DNA of 64,000 bases from CAZAPG01 sp964486935 (GTDB lineage Bacteria > Chloroflexota > Anaerolineae > 4572-78 > J111), in NCBI GenBank assembly GCA_964486935.1, contig CAZAPG010000010.1, positions 62,001 to 126,000 of the forward strand, given 5' to 3'. The translations under genes were made by a program, and so were the position numbers. The notes beneath the pieces were generated by a model that did not search any database, had not been told where the DNA came from, and was given only the letters and a program-made list of their open reading frames with translations. Below, piece after piece: positions 1-9,387 of the stretch (position 1 is the first letter of the stretch; the number at the start of each line of letters is the position of its first letter).

Positions 1-31
1 AGGAATATACAAATATCCATTGGCAGATATA

Positions 32-60
32 TTGTGCAAACATAGGCAATGTGCTATAGT
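32..60 (+). promoter_or_regulatory. Sigma70-type promoter for the AAA+ ATPase gene
   Basis: TTGTGC (32-37), a 17-bp spacer and TATAGT (55-60) form a reasonable housekeeping promoter about 68 bp before the start codon at 128. No other open frame lies between. Prediction by eye only. Confidence 0.5.
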
Positions 61-127
61 ATAGGCGTGTTTTAACAATTGCTTTAATACAACCTTCTTC
101 AGCGTTTATGGGTTAAGGGGTGAAGTT

Positions 128-1507
128 ATGGCTAATGTTCAGCCAGCCAAATTGCAGGCAATTCAAATGCCTAAAAATGACATGCATCAGCGATTTGTTT
201 CCACGATATTGCCTGTTGAAGAGTTTAGCGATGGCTTTTTGAAGGTATTAGAAGAACCTCGCACGCTTGAGGCCACCGGCATTCCGCAAGAGTTTGTGGC
301 CGGCCTGGCTTTGAAGATTCTTTATTTTAATGGCACCATAAAAGGCTGGCAAGTAGCTCAAGAGATGCGGTTGCACTTTAGCGGCGTAGTTGAACCTATT
401 TTGCAAACCTTAAAGCGGCATCATCTGGTGCAGGTAACGGGCGGCAGCAATTTAAACCGGGCATCGTACCAGTATGCTATTACCGATAAGGGCAGCCAGC
501 GCGCCAGAGAGCTGTTAGAACGCAACCGCTACGCCGGGCCGTGTCCCGTAACCCTGCGACATTATATTCAGGTGGTTAAGTTACAGGCCCAAAACCGCCC
601 CCTGGTTAACGAAGAAGATGTGAAACAGGCCTTACGAGGGCTGATACTCTCTCAAAATATTATCGAGCAGATTGGCCCGGCGGTCAACTCATTTAAATCA
701 CTGTTTGTTTATGGCCCGCCTGGAAATGGCAAAACCAGCGTGGCCAAAGCCATTGCCAAAAGATTACTGCCGGGCAACATTATGATTCCTCACGCTATTT
801 ATGAGAGCGGGCAGGTTATCAAAGTGTTCGACGCCGAAGTGCATCCCCCCCTGGAAAGCGAGGAGGCCCAGTTGGCCGAAGCCAACGGCCTGGATAAACG
901 CTGGGTCTGCTGCAAACCGCCCGCCGTCATCACCGGCGGCGAGTTAACCCTGCAAGATTTGGATTTGCAATGGAGCGATACCAACCGCTATTACGAAGCT
1001 CCCTTTCAATTAAAAGCCAATGGCGGTATGCTGCTAATTGACGACTTTGGGCGCCAGCAGATGGAACCGAAAGACCTGCTCAACCGCTGGATTGTTCCCC
1101 TGGAAGAACGTTTGGATTTTTTGACTTTCCACACCGGCAAAAAATTTGCCGTGCCCTTTGAAACGCTCATTGTCTTTTCAACCAACCTCGATCCGGAATC
1201 GTTGGTGGACGAAGCCTTTTTGCGGCGCATTCGCCACAAAATGGGCATCGACAACCCCACCGAGGAGCAATATTACCAAATTTTTCGAACCGCCTGCGAA
1301 GAGCGTCAAATTAAGTTTGATAAAAACGCCTTTGTGCATCTGCTCCGCGAATATTACCTGCGGGCGGGGCGCCCCTTAAAAGCCTGCCATCCCCGTGATT
1401 TGTTAGACCAACTGGCCGACTTTGCCACTTTTAGAGGCGAGCCGCAAGAAATGTCTATTGATTTGGTTGACCGCGCGGCCCGCTCTTACTTTGCCGAATT
1501 ATTCTAA
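128..1507 (+). CDS. AAA+ family ATPase with N-terminal winged-helix-like region
   Basis: A 459-residue ATPase. The Walker A motif GPPGNGKT lies near residue 200 and Walker B LLIDDFGR near residue 303. They are followed by a sensor-1-like VFSTN and an arginine-rich FLRRIRHKM segment, so the AAA+ core is complete. The first ~140 residues (SGVVEPILQTLKRHHLVQV...) look like a winged-helix domain rather than a catalytic one. AAA+ proteins of this shape occur in Chloroflexota and Firmicutes, sometimes near pilus or secretion genes, but no such genes are present here. ATG at 128 follows GGGGTGAAG. The gene appears monocistronic. The remodelling target is unknown. Confidence 0.8.
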   Translation: MANVQPAKLQAIQMPKNDMHQRFVSTILPVEEFSDGFLKVLEEPRTLEATGIPQEFVAGLALKILYFNGTIKGWQVAQEMRLHFSGVVEPILQTLKRHHLVQVTGGSNLNRASYQYAITDKGSQRARELLERNRYAGPCPVTLRHYIQVVKLQAQNRPLVNEEDVKQALRGLILSQNIIEQIGPAVNSFKSLFVYGPPGNGKTSVAKAIAKRLLPGNIMIPHAIYESGQVIKVFDAEVHPPLESEEAQLAEANGLDKRWVCCKPPAVITGGELTLQDLDLQWSDTNRYYEAPFQLKANGGMLLIDDFGRQQMEPKDLLNRWIVPLEERLDFLTFHTGKKFAVPFETLIVFSTNLDPESLVDEAFLRRIRHKMGIDNPTEEQYYQIFRTACEERQIKFDKNAFVHLLREYYLRAGRPLKACHPRDLLDQLADFATFRGEPQEMSIDLVDRAARSYFAELF

Positions 1508-1640
1508 GGAGTTGTCACGAGCGTTAGCACGCCACCGATGACGAAAATGGTTTTTTTGGGGGGACACCCCCCAAGCCCCCGGCCTGCGGCGCTATTTACA
1601 GAGGAGTCGTCCATTAATAACTTCGTGATTTCTAAACCTA

Positions 1641-1670
1641 ATTGGTAATTAGTAAGTGGTAATTACCAAT
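1641..1670. repeat. AT-rich inverted repeat in intergenic region
   Basis: ATTGGTAATTA (1641-1651) and TAATTACCAAT (1660-1670) form a perfect 11-bp inverted repeat with an 8-nt loop, followed by a third related unit to about 1686. It sits in the 247-bp gap between the ATPase and the GNAT gene. The gap also holds a G/C-run segment (1557-1592) and no gene that I can support. It resembles the short dispersed repeats found elsewhere in the window. Confidence 0.6.
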
Positions 1671-1754
1671 ATCTAATTACTAATTGCCTGTTCAAAAGGG
1701 CGAAGTTATTTTCAGACAACTCCTAAATCCGGCTACGCCCTCATTTCATCCACC

Positions 1755-2687
1755 TTGAAGCATTGCCCAAACGAGAACGTGGCGCTTTCGCCTCGCCCGG
1801 CTTCTGCGCGGTATCTTATTGAAGAGCCGGTGGCGGCAGCCGTAGTTTTAACCGACCCCCGGCGGCGAGACCGGACAGCCTATCTGGCCCTGTTGCATTG
1901 CGTAAACAATACCGGCACATTTGAGCGGTTAATAAATTACGCCGCAGAGTTACTGCAAATGCAGCAATACCGCAAACTCATTGGCCCTACCGGATTATCG
2001 CCCCACCTGGGCAGCGGATTGCTGCAAGATAGCTGGAACCAACTGCCGCCGCTGCACACGCCTTACAACCCGCCTTACCTGCCCGAACTGGCCAACATTA
2101 CCCTCAAAACCAGAAGCCAGGCGCGGCTTTATTATTTGCCGTCGCCGCCAGGGCCGCCCCAACCGGCCTCTTCCCCGGCCAAACTTGTGCCGCTGGAGCC
2201 GGCCCGCCTGGCTGCCGATTTGCTGCCGCTGCTGCAAGCAGCCTGCCCGCCCTGGCTTGATTTTGCTCCACCCGACGCCAAAGAGGCGGCTTTTTTGCTG
2301 CGCTGGCTGGAGCCGTGGCCGCTGTTTGGCTGGCTGGCCCAGGTCGACTCATTACCCGTTGGCTTTGTGCTTCTTCAGCCAGACTTGTCCGCCAGTCTGC
2401 GCCGGGCCAAAGGCGGGCGCAACCCCCTGTGGCGATTGTGGCTGCGGCGGGCCGCCGCCCGGCCTGCCGGTGCTGGACGAATTCTGTTTGGCGCGGTTTT
2501 ACCGGATTGGCGCGGCCAGGGCATTGGCCGCCAACTGCTGCATCAGGCGCTGGCGGCTGCGCGTCAACAGAAATGGCATGGTTTAAGCATCGGCCCGCTG
2601 CCGGCGCCAATTTCTGCCGTACAATTTTTAATACATCACGGCGCGCAGCCTCAGCAAACCTATCTGCTCTACCAGCATGAATTTTAG
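1755..2687 (+). CDS. GNAT-family N-acetyltransferase
   Basis: A 310-residue protein. The C-terminal part has the GNAT acetyl-CoA signature, VLPDWRGQGIGRQLLHQAL (about 249-268). The middle contains GLLQD...PPLHTPYNPPYL, typical of a GNAT subfamily of unknown substrate whose members carry a conserved MPYNPPYY-like segment. The start is uncertain: TTG at 1755 has no clear ribosome-binding site, and the frame stays open upstream into the intergenic repeat. The protein is rich in Pro, Leu and Ala. The acetyl acceptor cannot be predicted. Confidence 0.7.
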   Translation: MKHCPNENVALSPRPASARYLIEEPVAAAVVLTDPRRRDRTAYLALLHCVNNTGTFERLINYAAELLQMQQYRKLIGPTGLSPHLGSGLLQDSWNQLPPLHTPYNPPYLPELANITLKTRSQARLYYLPSPPGPPQPASSPAKLVPLEPARLAADLLPLLQAACPPWLDFAPPDAKEAAFLLRWLEPWPLFGWLAQVDSLPVGFVLLQPDLSASLRRAKGGRNPLWRLWLRRAAARPAGAGRILFGAVLPDWRGQGIGRQLLHQALAAARQQKWHGLSIGPLPAPISAVQFLIHHGAQPQQTYLLYQHEF

Positions 2688-2707
2688 GTGGCGGATAGTT
2701 TGCCAGT

Positions 2708-2759
2708 TTGCTGTCAGCTTGCAGATGTGATAAAATATTATTTGCGAATATTCTCAAAT
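2708..2759 (+). promoter_or_regulatory. fur-family promoter overlapped by palindromic operator
   Basis: TTGCTG (2708-2713), a 17-bp spacer and TAAAAT (2731-2736) give a good promoter. The near-perfect palindrome ATTTGCGAATATTCTCAAAT (2740-2759) covers the predicted transcription start and lies 11 nt before the ATG of the Fur-family gene. This layout suggests autorepression. The palindrome is AT-rich and symmetric like Fur/Zur/PerR boxes but does not match one textbook consensus. Confidence 0.55.
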
Positions 2760-2770
2760 CGGATGATAAT

Positions 2771-3193
2771 ATGAAGCAAAACAACAGTTTGATTCAAGAG
2801 TTGCAGGCGCGGGGAATGCGGGTCACGCCGCAGCGCGCTATTATTTTTGAGGCCATTGAAAAACTGGAAGGGCATATTACCGCCGAGGATATTTTTGCGG
2901 AAGTCCAAGAAATTAACGCCTACATTAGTTTAGCCACGGTCTACCGCACCCTGGAATTGTTGCAGGAGTTGAACCTGATTACTCCTACCAACCTGGGGGG
3001 TAGCCAGACTTACTTTGCCTTAAAAGACCACGGTTCTCACCACCATCTGGTCTGCCTGAATTGCGGCGCAATTGAGGAATTTGCTGATGAAATTTTTGAC
3101 CCGGTGCGCTCCGGGTTGGAGCAACATTACGGCTTTGAGGTGCATACCGACCACATGAGCCTTTTTGGGTTGTGCCGGGGCTGCCGGGAATAG
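2771..3193 (+). CDS. Fur-family metal/peroxide-responsive repressor (Fur/Zur/PerR)
   Basis: A 140-residue protein from ATG 2771. The N-terminal winged helix (RGMRVTPQRAIIFEAI, ITAEDIFAEV, SLATVYRTLELL) is the classic Fur DNA-binding domain. The C-terminal half has the metal-binding HHHLVCLNCG and a second CRGC, so both structural zinc CxxC pairs are present. An upstream TTG at 2708 in the same frame is rejected because it is the -35 element of the promoter. The palindrome at 2740-2759 suggests autoregulation. I cannot separate Fur, Zur and PerR from the sequence, and no metal transporter gene lies nearby. Confidence 0.9.
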   Translation: MKQNNSLIQELQARGMRVTPQRAIIFEAIEKLEGHITAEDIFAEVQEINAYISLATVYRTLELLQELNLITPTNLGGSQTYFALKDHGSHHHLVCLNCGAIEEFADEIFDPVRSGLEQHYGFEVHTDHMSLFGLCRGCRE

Positions 3194-3270
3194 CGTTTTA
3201 CCAGTTTGTAGCGTGTAATGAGTTGCAGAGTTTTTAGAGTTTAATGCATTTGTTGAGTTTAAAAACTCCA

Positions 3271-6200
3271 TCAACTCTTAAGCTTCTCCCTGAAGCGGGC
3301 CAACGGAATGGCTTGCCACACCACCCCCATATCTTTTTGGGTTAGCCCGCCCATCAAGGTTAACATCACCCCATAAATGCCCCCGCCAATTAACAGCGTA
3401 ACAAAAAAGTTAATATCGCCAATGAGCCACAAGCCCCCGGCCATTATGGCCGCGGCAACGGTAGGCCGCCACGATACGTCGAACCAGGGCACCGGGCATA
3501 AATGACGTTTCACCAGCAGGTAAAACGGAATCAACAGCGACCATTCAGAAATGATGGTGGTTACGGCTGCCGCCCGATAGCCATATAGCGGGATGAAAAT
3601 AAGATTGGTAACGGTGTTAAACAACACCCCAATTACAAATGCGCGGGTCAGTTGGCGCTGCTGGTTGATGGCAATGAGCGCATATTGCGTTACCTGATTG
3701 ATAAAACTGAACGGCAAAAACCAGATGAGCAGTTGCAGCACAATCATCGAGTCGGGCAAAAACTCCTCGCCGGCCAAAAACAGAATCAACTCGCGGGCCA
3801 CAAAGGGCGTGCCGGCGGCAATGGGCAGCGCCAGAATTAGCAGCAGGCGCAGGCTCAAAATGTAAGCCCGCACCAGCGACTCTCGCGAGTTGGCCGCAAA
3901 GCGGCTCATCAGCGGAAAAACAGCCAGGGTGAAATATTGGGGGATAACGTTAATCCCGTCGATATATTTATAGGCCGCGCTGTAAAAACCCACCTCGGCA
4001 TTGCCCCGCACCGGCTTGAGAATAAAGACGTCGATGCGAAAAAAGATGGTCGAGAGCAGGTGATTAATCATAAGCGGAAAGCTTTGGCTTAGCATGTTTC
4101 GCTGCAAGCCGGGGTCGGTTTCCAGCCGGGGGCGGAAAATTTTTGTCACCAAAATGTAACCCAGCACTACCAGCGCCACCAGGTTTGCCAGCAGCGAGGC
4201 CAAAGCCAGCCCAATAATGCCCCAACCCAGCAGCAGCACCAGCGCCCCCACGCTCACCCGCGTAAAAGTGGTGATGGCCGTTACCCCGGCCGGATACTCG
4301 GCTTTTTCATGGGCGTAAAAAATGGCGGTCAAGCCATCGGACAGGTTGCTGAAGAATGTCCCCACTGTAAAAATAGCAATAGTGATAATGACATCCAGGG
4401 TAGTATCGCCAAAAATTACGTACATTGCCAGCACGCCCGCCATAAACGGAATAGCCAGCAGCCACAAATACACCCGCAATATCGAGACGTTAGCCAGATA
4501 GCGATTGCTCTGGGCGGGGTCGCCGGCCACATCCCGCGTAACCAATGTGCCCAGCCCAAAGCGGGTCAAAATTTCGGCCATGCTGATAAAGGCCACGGCA
4601 AAGGCGTAGCGTCCGGCGCCCTCCGGCTGCAAAATGCGCAGCATGAGCAAGGCAAAGGCAAAATCAATCACCCGGTTTGAAAGGGCCATGACCATTGGCA
4701 CCAGGCTGTTTTTGGCGACTCGTTTAATGGGCGAGTCGCTTTCGCTTTCCCGATACAGCTTGCCCCAACTCCAGTAGCCGGCTAAAAACAGCAGCAGCGC
4801 CGCCGTTAAAAATGAGCCGTACAGCCCCAACTGAAAAGTGCGCGGGCTATATCTGAAGCGCACCTGCCACTCGCCCGGCGGCAGGTAAATTGCCCTGAAG
4901 TTGCCGTTGGCCCGGTGGATGGTGACTTCGGTTTCGGGTTCAGGGTTTTGCCGATTGCTGACATACGCTCGCCAGCCGGGAAAATAGGTGTCGGCCAGCA
5001 CCAGCCAGCCGGGTTGGGCGACTTGTACGTGCAGCCGCACCTGGTTGGGGGTGTATTCGATAATTTCAGCGGTTGATTGGTCCGGCGGGTGGGGTTGGGC
5101 GTCTGACGGCCCTAAATTGCGACCCAGCCCGTTGGTCTGGTTATCCAAAAGGGCGTGCTGCCGGGGGTTGAGGCTGCGCAGGGCAAACTCCCGGTTGTCC
5201 ATCTCGGCCAGATCCGGCGGCTTTTGGAACGCTTCTGGCGTAACGGCCTGGGGCGCGATAAAGGCTCGCGGCAGGGCGTCAATATTTTCATACACCCGAA
5301 TTTCGCGGTCGTAAACCAGTTGGTAGTTGGGGTTGTCAATGGTTACGGTAGTGAGCAGGTAGCGTGCGCCCAGCAGGTCGAGCAGCGCCGAATCGAGCGC
5401 GCTGGTATCAACCGTGTACAGCGGCCCAATGCGGTTGAAAAGCAGGTCGCCATTTTCTTGAATGAGCTGCATAAAGCGGCCATACTGGGCCGGAATGATG
5501 CTGTCGTAGCCGCGCACATCAAACAGGTTGCTGTACATGCCGGCGTTGGCTAAAAAAACCTTGTTGCCGCGCCCCTCCGGCGTATCCAAACTGGTGATGC
5601 GGAAAAAGGGGTCCGCGGCCTGTTGAGACTCCAGCCATTGCACTACCTGGGGTTTAAAATTGAGCAGCGCCGGGTTGACCGCCGGGTTGAAACCGGCCCC
5701 GGCCAGCAGCAGGTCGAGGGCGACGACAATAACGGCCAGGGGTTTCCAAACAGGCAGGCGGGGGGGTGGGGAAGAGTTTCTTCCCCCTTGCTCCTCTGCT
5801 CCTCTGCTCCTCTGCCTGATTTTGAGAAAGATAGGGCAGCGGACAATTCGCAGTACCGCGCCTGAGGCCGTAAGCATCAAAAAGAACTTGAAGAAATTAG
5901 GCCACTGGTAGCCAAAAAATTGGCGTCCGTTGGCAAAGGCGTTTTGGGCCAGGCCGGAACGGTTGAAGAGCTGCGTGGCCGCCCAAATAAACGGCTCCGG
6001 CCAGAACAGGGCAACCAGCATGGCCGCCAGCCCGGCGAGTCCACCCCAAAACAGCAGCCAGCCCAGGTAGCGGGACAGGGCGTTCAGAAAGGAAGGGGAA
6101 TGGGGTAGGGGGGTAGAGGGGCGGGCGCGCGGCGGAGAAATGTTGCCCCCCTGCTCCTCTGCCCCCCTGCTCTCTTGCTCAAACCGGGCGCTGACGAGTT

Positions 6201-7602
6201 GGTTTAAAAATGTAACGCCCAGTCCGGCCAGCACCGCTACGCTGAGGGTGAAGGGAAATATCCAGCGGAAGGGGGAGTGCAGTTGATTCCAGCCGGGCAA
6301 GCCGTAGTAGAGAAGGGCGTACAGCGGCGTGCCAAAGGCAAATAGTAGCGAAAGTAGGGCCAGCAAAGCAAAGATGAAGACGTGTGGCGTAGTGCGTAGC
6401 GCGTAGCGCGTAGTTTGTTTACGCACTACGCCATACGCACTACGTATCCCCTGAGCCACCGCCAGCGCAGCCAGCATCAGCGGTAAAATGCCCGTATAGG
6501 CAGCGGCCTCGATAGCGTTTTTAACATCCCAGCGGGTACAGTGGGGGCAGAGTGGATTTATCTGGCCGTGGGCGTTGGGGCCAAGCGGCTGCCAGCGCCA
6601 TGTGACCGCATCAAAGTAGCCGTGATGGGCCGGGCTGCCAAAAAAATCGGGGATGACAAAGCTGATGAGTCGCCGGGCGGGCAGCGCCCAGCCGCGCACC
6701 TGGGCCAGCGTAACCGAGTTATCCCGAAAGTTCTGGCTGACGACCTCGTACATAGGCACAAGTTGCACCGCGCCCAATCCCAGCCCCAGCCCGACCATCG
6801 CCAGCAGCCAGCCGGCCAGCCGCAGGGCAAAGCGGGGCGCGCGCTGTTGACGCCACAACACCAGGAGTCGAAAAAAAGCGTAAAAGCCGCCGACCAGCAG
6901 GGTGTAGTAGGTAATTTCGATATGCCCGGCCAGCGTTTGCAGGCCCAGCACGGCCGCGCCGGCCGCCACGTAGGGGATGGGCGAGTAGTCCACCGGCCCC
7001 TTTTCTTCCTGCTTGCGAATGATGATTTCAATGAAAGCCAGCAGCAGCGGCAGCCAGACGGCTCCGGCAATGACCATGGCAAAGGTGACGCTCACCACAA
7101 AAAAGCCGCTGAGGGAGTAGGTCAACCCGGCTACCAGCGCGCCCAGCCGGGTGGCCCGCAGGGCGCGTCCAAAAATGTACATACTCAGGCCGGCCAGCCA
7201 TAACTGGCTCACCGTGAACCAGCCGTAGGCTTTGCTGAGGGGCATGATGTAGAAAATGAGGCTAAAGGGATACAGCGCCGAGTGCTGGCCGTTGGCTAAA
7301 AAGGGCTGGCCGGAAAAAATGTAGGGATTCCACAACGGAATCTGGCGGGCGGCAATCGACTCGCGGATGAATTTTTTCCAGACGTAATTTTCCAGAATCA
7401 AGTCGGACAGCAGGTGGTTTTGGGGCTGCCCCACGCCCAACTGGTCTCGATAGGAGAGCCAGGGTTCAAAGGCAAATAAATTATCAACCGGGAGCAAAGT
7501 GTATGGGCCAACCGTAACGGGCCAAAAAAGTAGCAGGGGAAACAACAGCAGGAGCAGCGCGGCCAGCCAATCCCGCCGGTGAATGGCTCTGAACAAGCGC
7601 AA
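3271..7602 (-). CDS. YfhO-type membrane protein fused to a Wzx/MATE-like polysaccharide flippase
   Basis: A 1443-residue polytopic membrane protein. Residues ~1-950 are a YfhO-like domain: many N-terminal membrane helices with the early FEPWLSYRDQLG segment, then a large extracytoplasmic part and a helix near GSFLTAALLLFLAGY. Residues ~970-1443 match oligosaccharide flippases (FGLGTLVTRDVAGD, about 12 helices). These are normally separate proteins. The upstream gene encodes a polyprenol-phosphate sugar transferase only 5 bp away, so both probably act in cell-surface glycan assembly and transport. The YfhO half carries three in-frame dispersed-repeat insertions (about 5757-5822, 6091-6180, 6385-6447). 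The start is TTG at 7602. Confidence 0.8.
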   Translation of the reverse strand: MRLFRAIHRRDWLAALLLLLFPLLLFWPVTVGPYTLLPVDNLFAFEPWLSYRDQLGVGQPQNHLLSDLILENYVWKKFIRESIAARQIPLWNPYIFSGQPFLANGQHSALYPFSLIFYIMPLSKAYGWFTVSQLWLAGLSMYIFGRALRATRLGALVAGLTYSLSGFFVVSVTFAMVIAGAVWLPLLLAFIEIIIRKQEEKGPVDYSPIPYVAAGAAVLGLQTLAGHIEITYYTLLVGGFYAFFRLLVLWRQQRAPRFALRLAGWLLAMVGLGLGLGAVQLVPMYEVVSQNFRDNSVTLAQVRGWALPARRLISFVIPDFFGSPAHHGYFDAVTWRWQPLGPNAHGQINPLCPHCTRWDVKNAIEAAAYTGILPLMLAALAVAQGIRSAYGVVRKQTTRYALRTTPHVFIFALLALLSLLFAFGTPLYALLYYGLPGWNQLHSPFRWIFPFTLSVAVLAGLGVTFLNQLVSARFEQESRGAEEQGGNISPPRARPSTPLPHSPSFLNALSRYLGWLLFWGGLAGLAAMLVALFWPEPFIWAATQLFNRSGLAQNAFANGRQFFGYQWPNFFKFFLMLTASGAVLRIVRCPIFLKIRQRSRGAEEQGGRNSSPPPRLPVWKPLAVIVVALDLLLAGAGFNPAVNPALLNFKPQVVQWLESQQAADPFFRITSLDTPEGRGNKVFLANAGMYSNLFDVRGYDSIIPAQYGRFMQLIQENGDLLFNRIGPLYTVDTSALDSALLDLLGARYLLTTVTIDNPNYQLVYDREIRVYENIDALPRAFIAPQAVTPEAFQKPPDLAEMDNREFALRSLNPRQHALLDNQTNGLGRNLGPSDAQPHPPDQSTAEIIEYTPNQVRLHVQVAQPGWLVLADTYFPGWRAYVSNRQNPEPETEVTIHRANGNFRAIYLPPGEWQVRFRYSPRTFQLGLYGSFLTAALLLFLAGYWSWGKLYRESESDSPIKRVAKNSLVPMVMALSNRVIDFAFALLMLRILQPEGAGRYAFAVAFISMAEILTRFGLGTLVTRDVAGDPAQSNRYLANVSILRVYLWLLAIPFMAGVLAMYVIFGDTTLDVIITIAIFTVGTFFSNLSDGLTAIFYAHEKAEYPAGVTAITTFTRVSVGALVLLLGWGIIGLALASLLANLVALVVLGYILVTKIFRPRLETDPGLQRNMLSQSFPLMINHLLSTIFFRIDVFILKPVRGNAEVGFYSAAYKYIDGINVIPQYFTLAVFPLMSRFAANSRESLVRAYILSLRLLLILALPIAAGTPFVARELILFLAGEEFLPDSMIVLQLLIWFLPFSFINQVTQYALIAINQQRQLTRAFVIGVLFNTVTNLIFIPLYGYRAAAVTTIISEWSLLIPFYLLVKRHLCPVPWFDVSWRPTVAAAIMAGGLWLIGDINFFVTLLIGGGIYGVMLTLMGGLTQKDMGVVWQAIPLARFREKLKS

Positions 7603-7607
7603 AACTC

Positions 7608-8366
7608 CTACGAGGCTTCGGCCGAGCGGGGAATGGGGAGGGGTTGAACATTGCGATGCCGCCAGCGGATTTCAAACACGCGCAGGGCCGCTTCTATTTT
7701 TACCGGCACCGACATTTTGCTGCGGCCAATGCGCCGGTCTTCAAAATAGATGGGGATTTCGTGGATACGAAAGTTAAGTTTTTCTGACACGTAGGCCATT
7801 TCAACCTGAAACACGTAGCCGTTGGAATTAATCCGCTCCAGGCCGATGCGCTCCAGGGCGCTGCGCCGCCAGCATTTGAAGCCGGCGGTGGCATCTTTGG
7901 TGCTAACGCCCAAAATCCCCCGGGTCCAGATAGAGTTGGCCCACCAGCTTAAAAACCAGCGCCACCAGCTCCAGCGTTCATCCAGTTGGCCTCCGCGCAC
8001 GTAGCGCGAGCCAACAACCACGTCGTAATCAGCAATTTGCTCCAACATTTGGGGAATGTAGCCGGGCGAGTGGGAAAAGTCGGCATCCATCTGGATGATG
8101 TGGTCTGCCCCGTGTTCCAATGCCCAGGTGAAGCCGGTAATGTAAGCCGTCCCCAACCCTTGTTTGCCGGTTCGATGCAAAATGTGCAGCCGGCCGGGGT
8201 AACAGCGTTCGGCTAACTCATCGGCAATTTTTCCCGTGCCGTCGGGCGAGTTGTCATCAATAATCAAAACTTCTAAGTTGTCTACCTCTAGCGTCAGCAG
8301 TTCGGCGGTAATAGCCGAAATGTTGTCGGCCTCGTTATACGTGGGAATGACTACAATCGTCTTCAT
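7608..8366 (-). CDS. Polyprenol monophosphate mannosyltransferase (Dpm1-like GT2)
   Basis: A GT2 glycosyltransferase of 252 residues. It opens with MKTIVVIPTYNEADNI, contains the nucleotide-sugar DDNSPDGTG and the catalytic-site QMDADFSHSP, and ends with the polyprenol-phosphate mannosyltransferase segment EIPIYFEDRRIGRSKMS. There is no C-terminal membrane domain, as in soluble Dpm1-type enzymes. It should transfer mannose or a related sugar from GDP/UDP-sugar to polyprenyl phosphate at the inner membrane face. ATG 8366 is chosen over GTG 8378 because GTGAGAG sits 7 nt before it. It is in an operon with the YfhO-flippase fusion downstream. Confidence 0.88.
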   Translation of the reverse strand: MKTIVVIPTYNEADNISAITAELLTLEVDNLEVLIIDDNSPDGTGKIADELAERCYPGRLHILHRTGKQGLGTAYITGFTWALEHGADHIIQMDADFSHSPGYIPQMLEQIADYDVVVGSRYVRGGQLDERWSWWRWFLSWWANSIWTRGILGVSTKDATAGFKCWRRSALERIGLERINSNGYVFQVEMAYVSEKLNFRIHEIPIYFEDRRIGRSKMSVPVKIEAALRVFEIRWRHRNVQPLPIPRSAEAS

Positions 8367-8473
8367 GAAGACTCTCACACCATAAACCAGAAATCGAAAT
8401 TAGAAATGGTAGCGCAAACGGAACGTTTGTCTAACGAAGAAAAAATTATACTATGGTGGGTATTAAAGGTCAA

Positions 8474-9238
8474 TTACCCTGGCGGGGGCGTAGCGGCCAG
8501 GTGAATTTTTGGAAAGAGACGGGGGTCAAACTCGCCCTGCCACTCTGGGCCAAGGCGCAGTAACTCTTGCCGAATGGCTTCGGCATCGGCCAGCAGCCGC
8601 TCCAGGTTAAGGCCCATGCAGGTGGGGGCAAAGCGCCGGGTTTTGGGCAGGCCGCGCTCCAGCAGCTTCATTGCGCCGCGCCAGTTTTTGTTTTTAACGT
8701 GATAGCAGGCTACCCCAATTTGCAAAACGCCCTGGTACATAATGCGCACCGGCTCGACTTCGGCCAGCCAGGCTTCTTCAATCACTTCGTGGCACTCAAA
8801 ATATTCGCCGGCGTTGAACAACTCGATGCCCTGTTTAAGCAACTCCGGCGGCTCGTCGCGGCAGCGATTTTTACTGAGCACCCATTTGTGCTTGTCAATT
8901 AAATGGGGCAACTGCGTGGCAATCGCGCTTCGGCCAACCACGGCATCGCAGCCGGCCTCAAGGGCTTTTTCGCGTAGGGATAAGTCTACGTGCGGGCCAA
9001 AGCCCAGTACCGGCACCGGCCCGGCCTTTGATTTTTTGATTAACCCGACGAGCGCGGCCCAGTCGAAATTCTGGCTGAACAGGTCAACAATCACCAGCAC
9101 CGGCGATTTAAAGAGAGCGCGGGTCAAGGCCGACTCATCGGTAGCGGCCACAGGCTGGTAGCCCAACTGGCGCAGGCCGCCTTCCAGCCGGGGCAGAAAC
9201 ATCAGGTCGTCAACAATTAAAATTATAGACTCGCTCAT
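8474..9238 (-). CDS. Degenerate receiver domain fused to DUF309
   Basis: A 254-residue two-domain protein. Residues 1-115 resemble a response-regulator receiver (IILIVDDLMF near the start, the VLVIVDLF phospho-acceptor strand, then GFGPHVD and VVGRSA). The usual Lys-Pro pair is missing, so phosphorylation may be lost. Residues ~130-225 are a DUF309 helical domain with the hallmark FNAGEYFECHEVIEEAW and a conserved GVLQIGVACYHVKN stretch. DUF309 is normally a stand-alone small protein of unknown function. The gene is monocistronic and convergent with nothing obvious. The role is unknown; a partner-binding role for the receiver is inference. Confidence 0.75.
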   Translation of the reverse strand: MSESIILIVDDLMFLPRLEGGLRQLGYQPVAATDESALTRALFKSPVLVIVDLFSQNFDWAALVGLIKKSKAGPVPVLGFGPHVDLSLREKALEAGCDAVVGRSAIATQLPHLIDKHKWVLSKNRCRDEPPELLKQGIELFNAGEYFECHEVIEEAWLAEVEPVRIMYQGVLQIGVACYHVKNKNWRGAMKLLERGLPKTRRFAPTCMGLNLERLLADAEAIRQELLRLGPEWQGEFDPRLFPKIHLAATPPPG

Positions 9239-9387
9239 AGCTTGAAAATGTTGTTTCTTCAGGATTTTGTGAGATTTGGAATCAGATGCCTGAAGCGTGA
9301 ATTAATTGCTCACGTATCACGCCCTCCTGTTATTGTATCAAAGCGTTCGACTGTGTCAATGTGAGGCCGGGCGGCGTTATCAACATT

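Noticed and set aside
6541..7203. A 220-codon plus-strand frame inside the YfhO-flippase gene
   Set aside because: Gln/Gly/His-rich antisense shadow of a membrane-protein gene.
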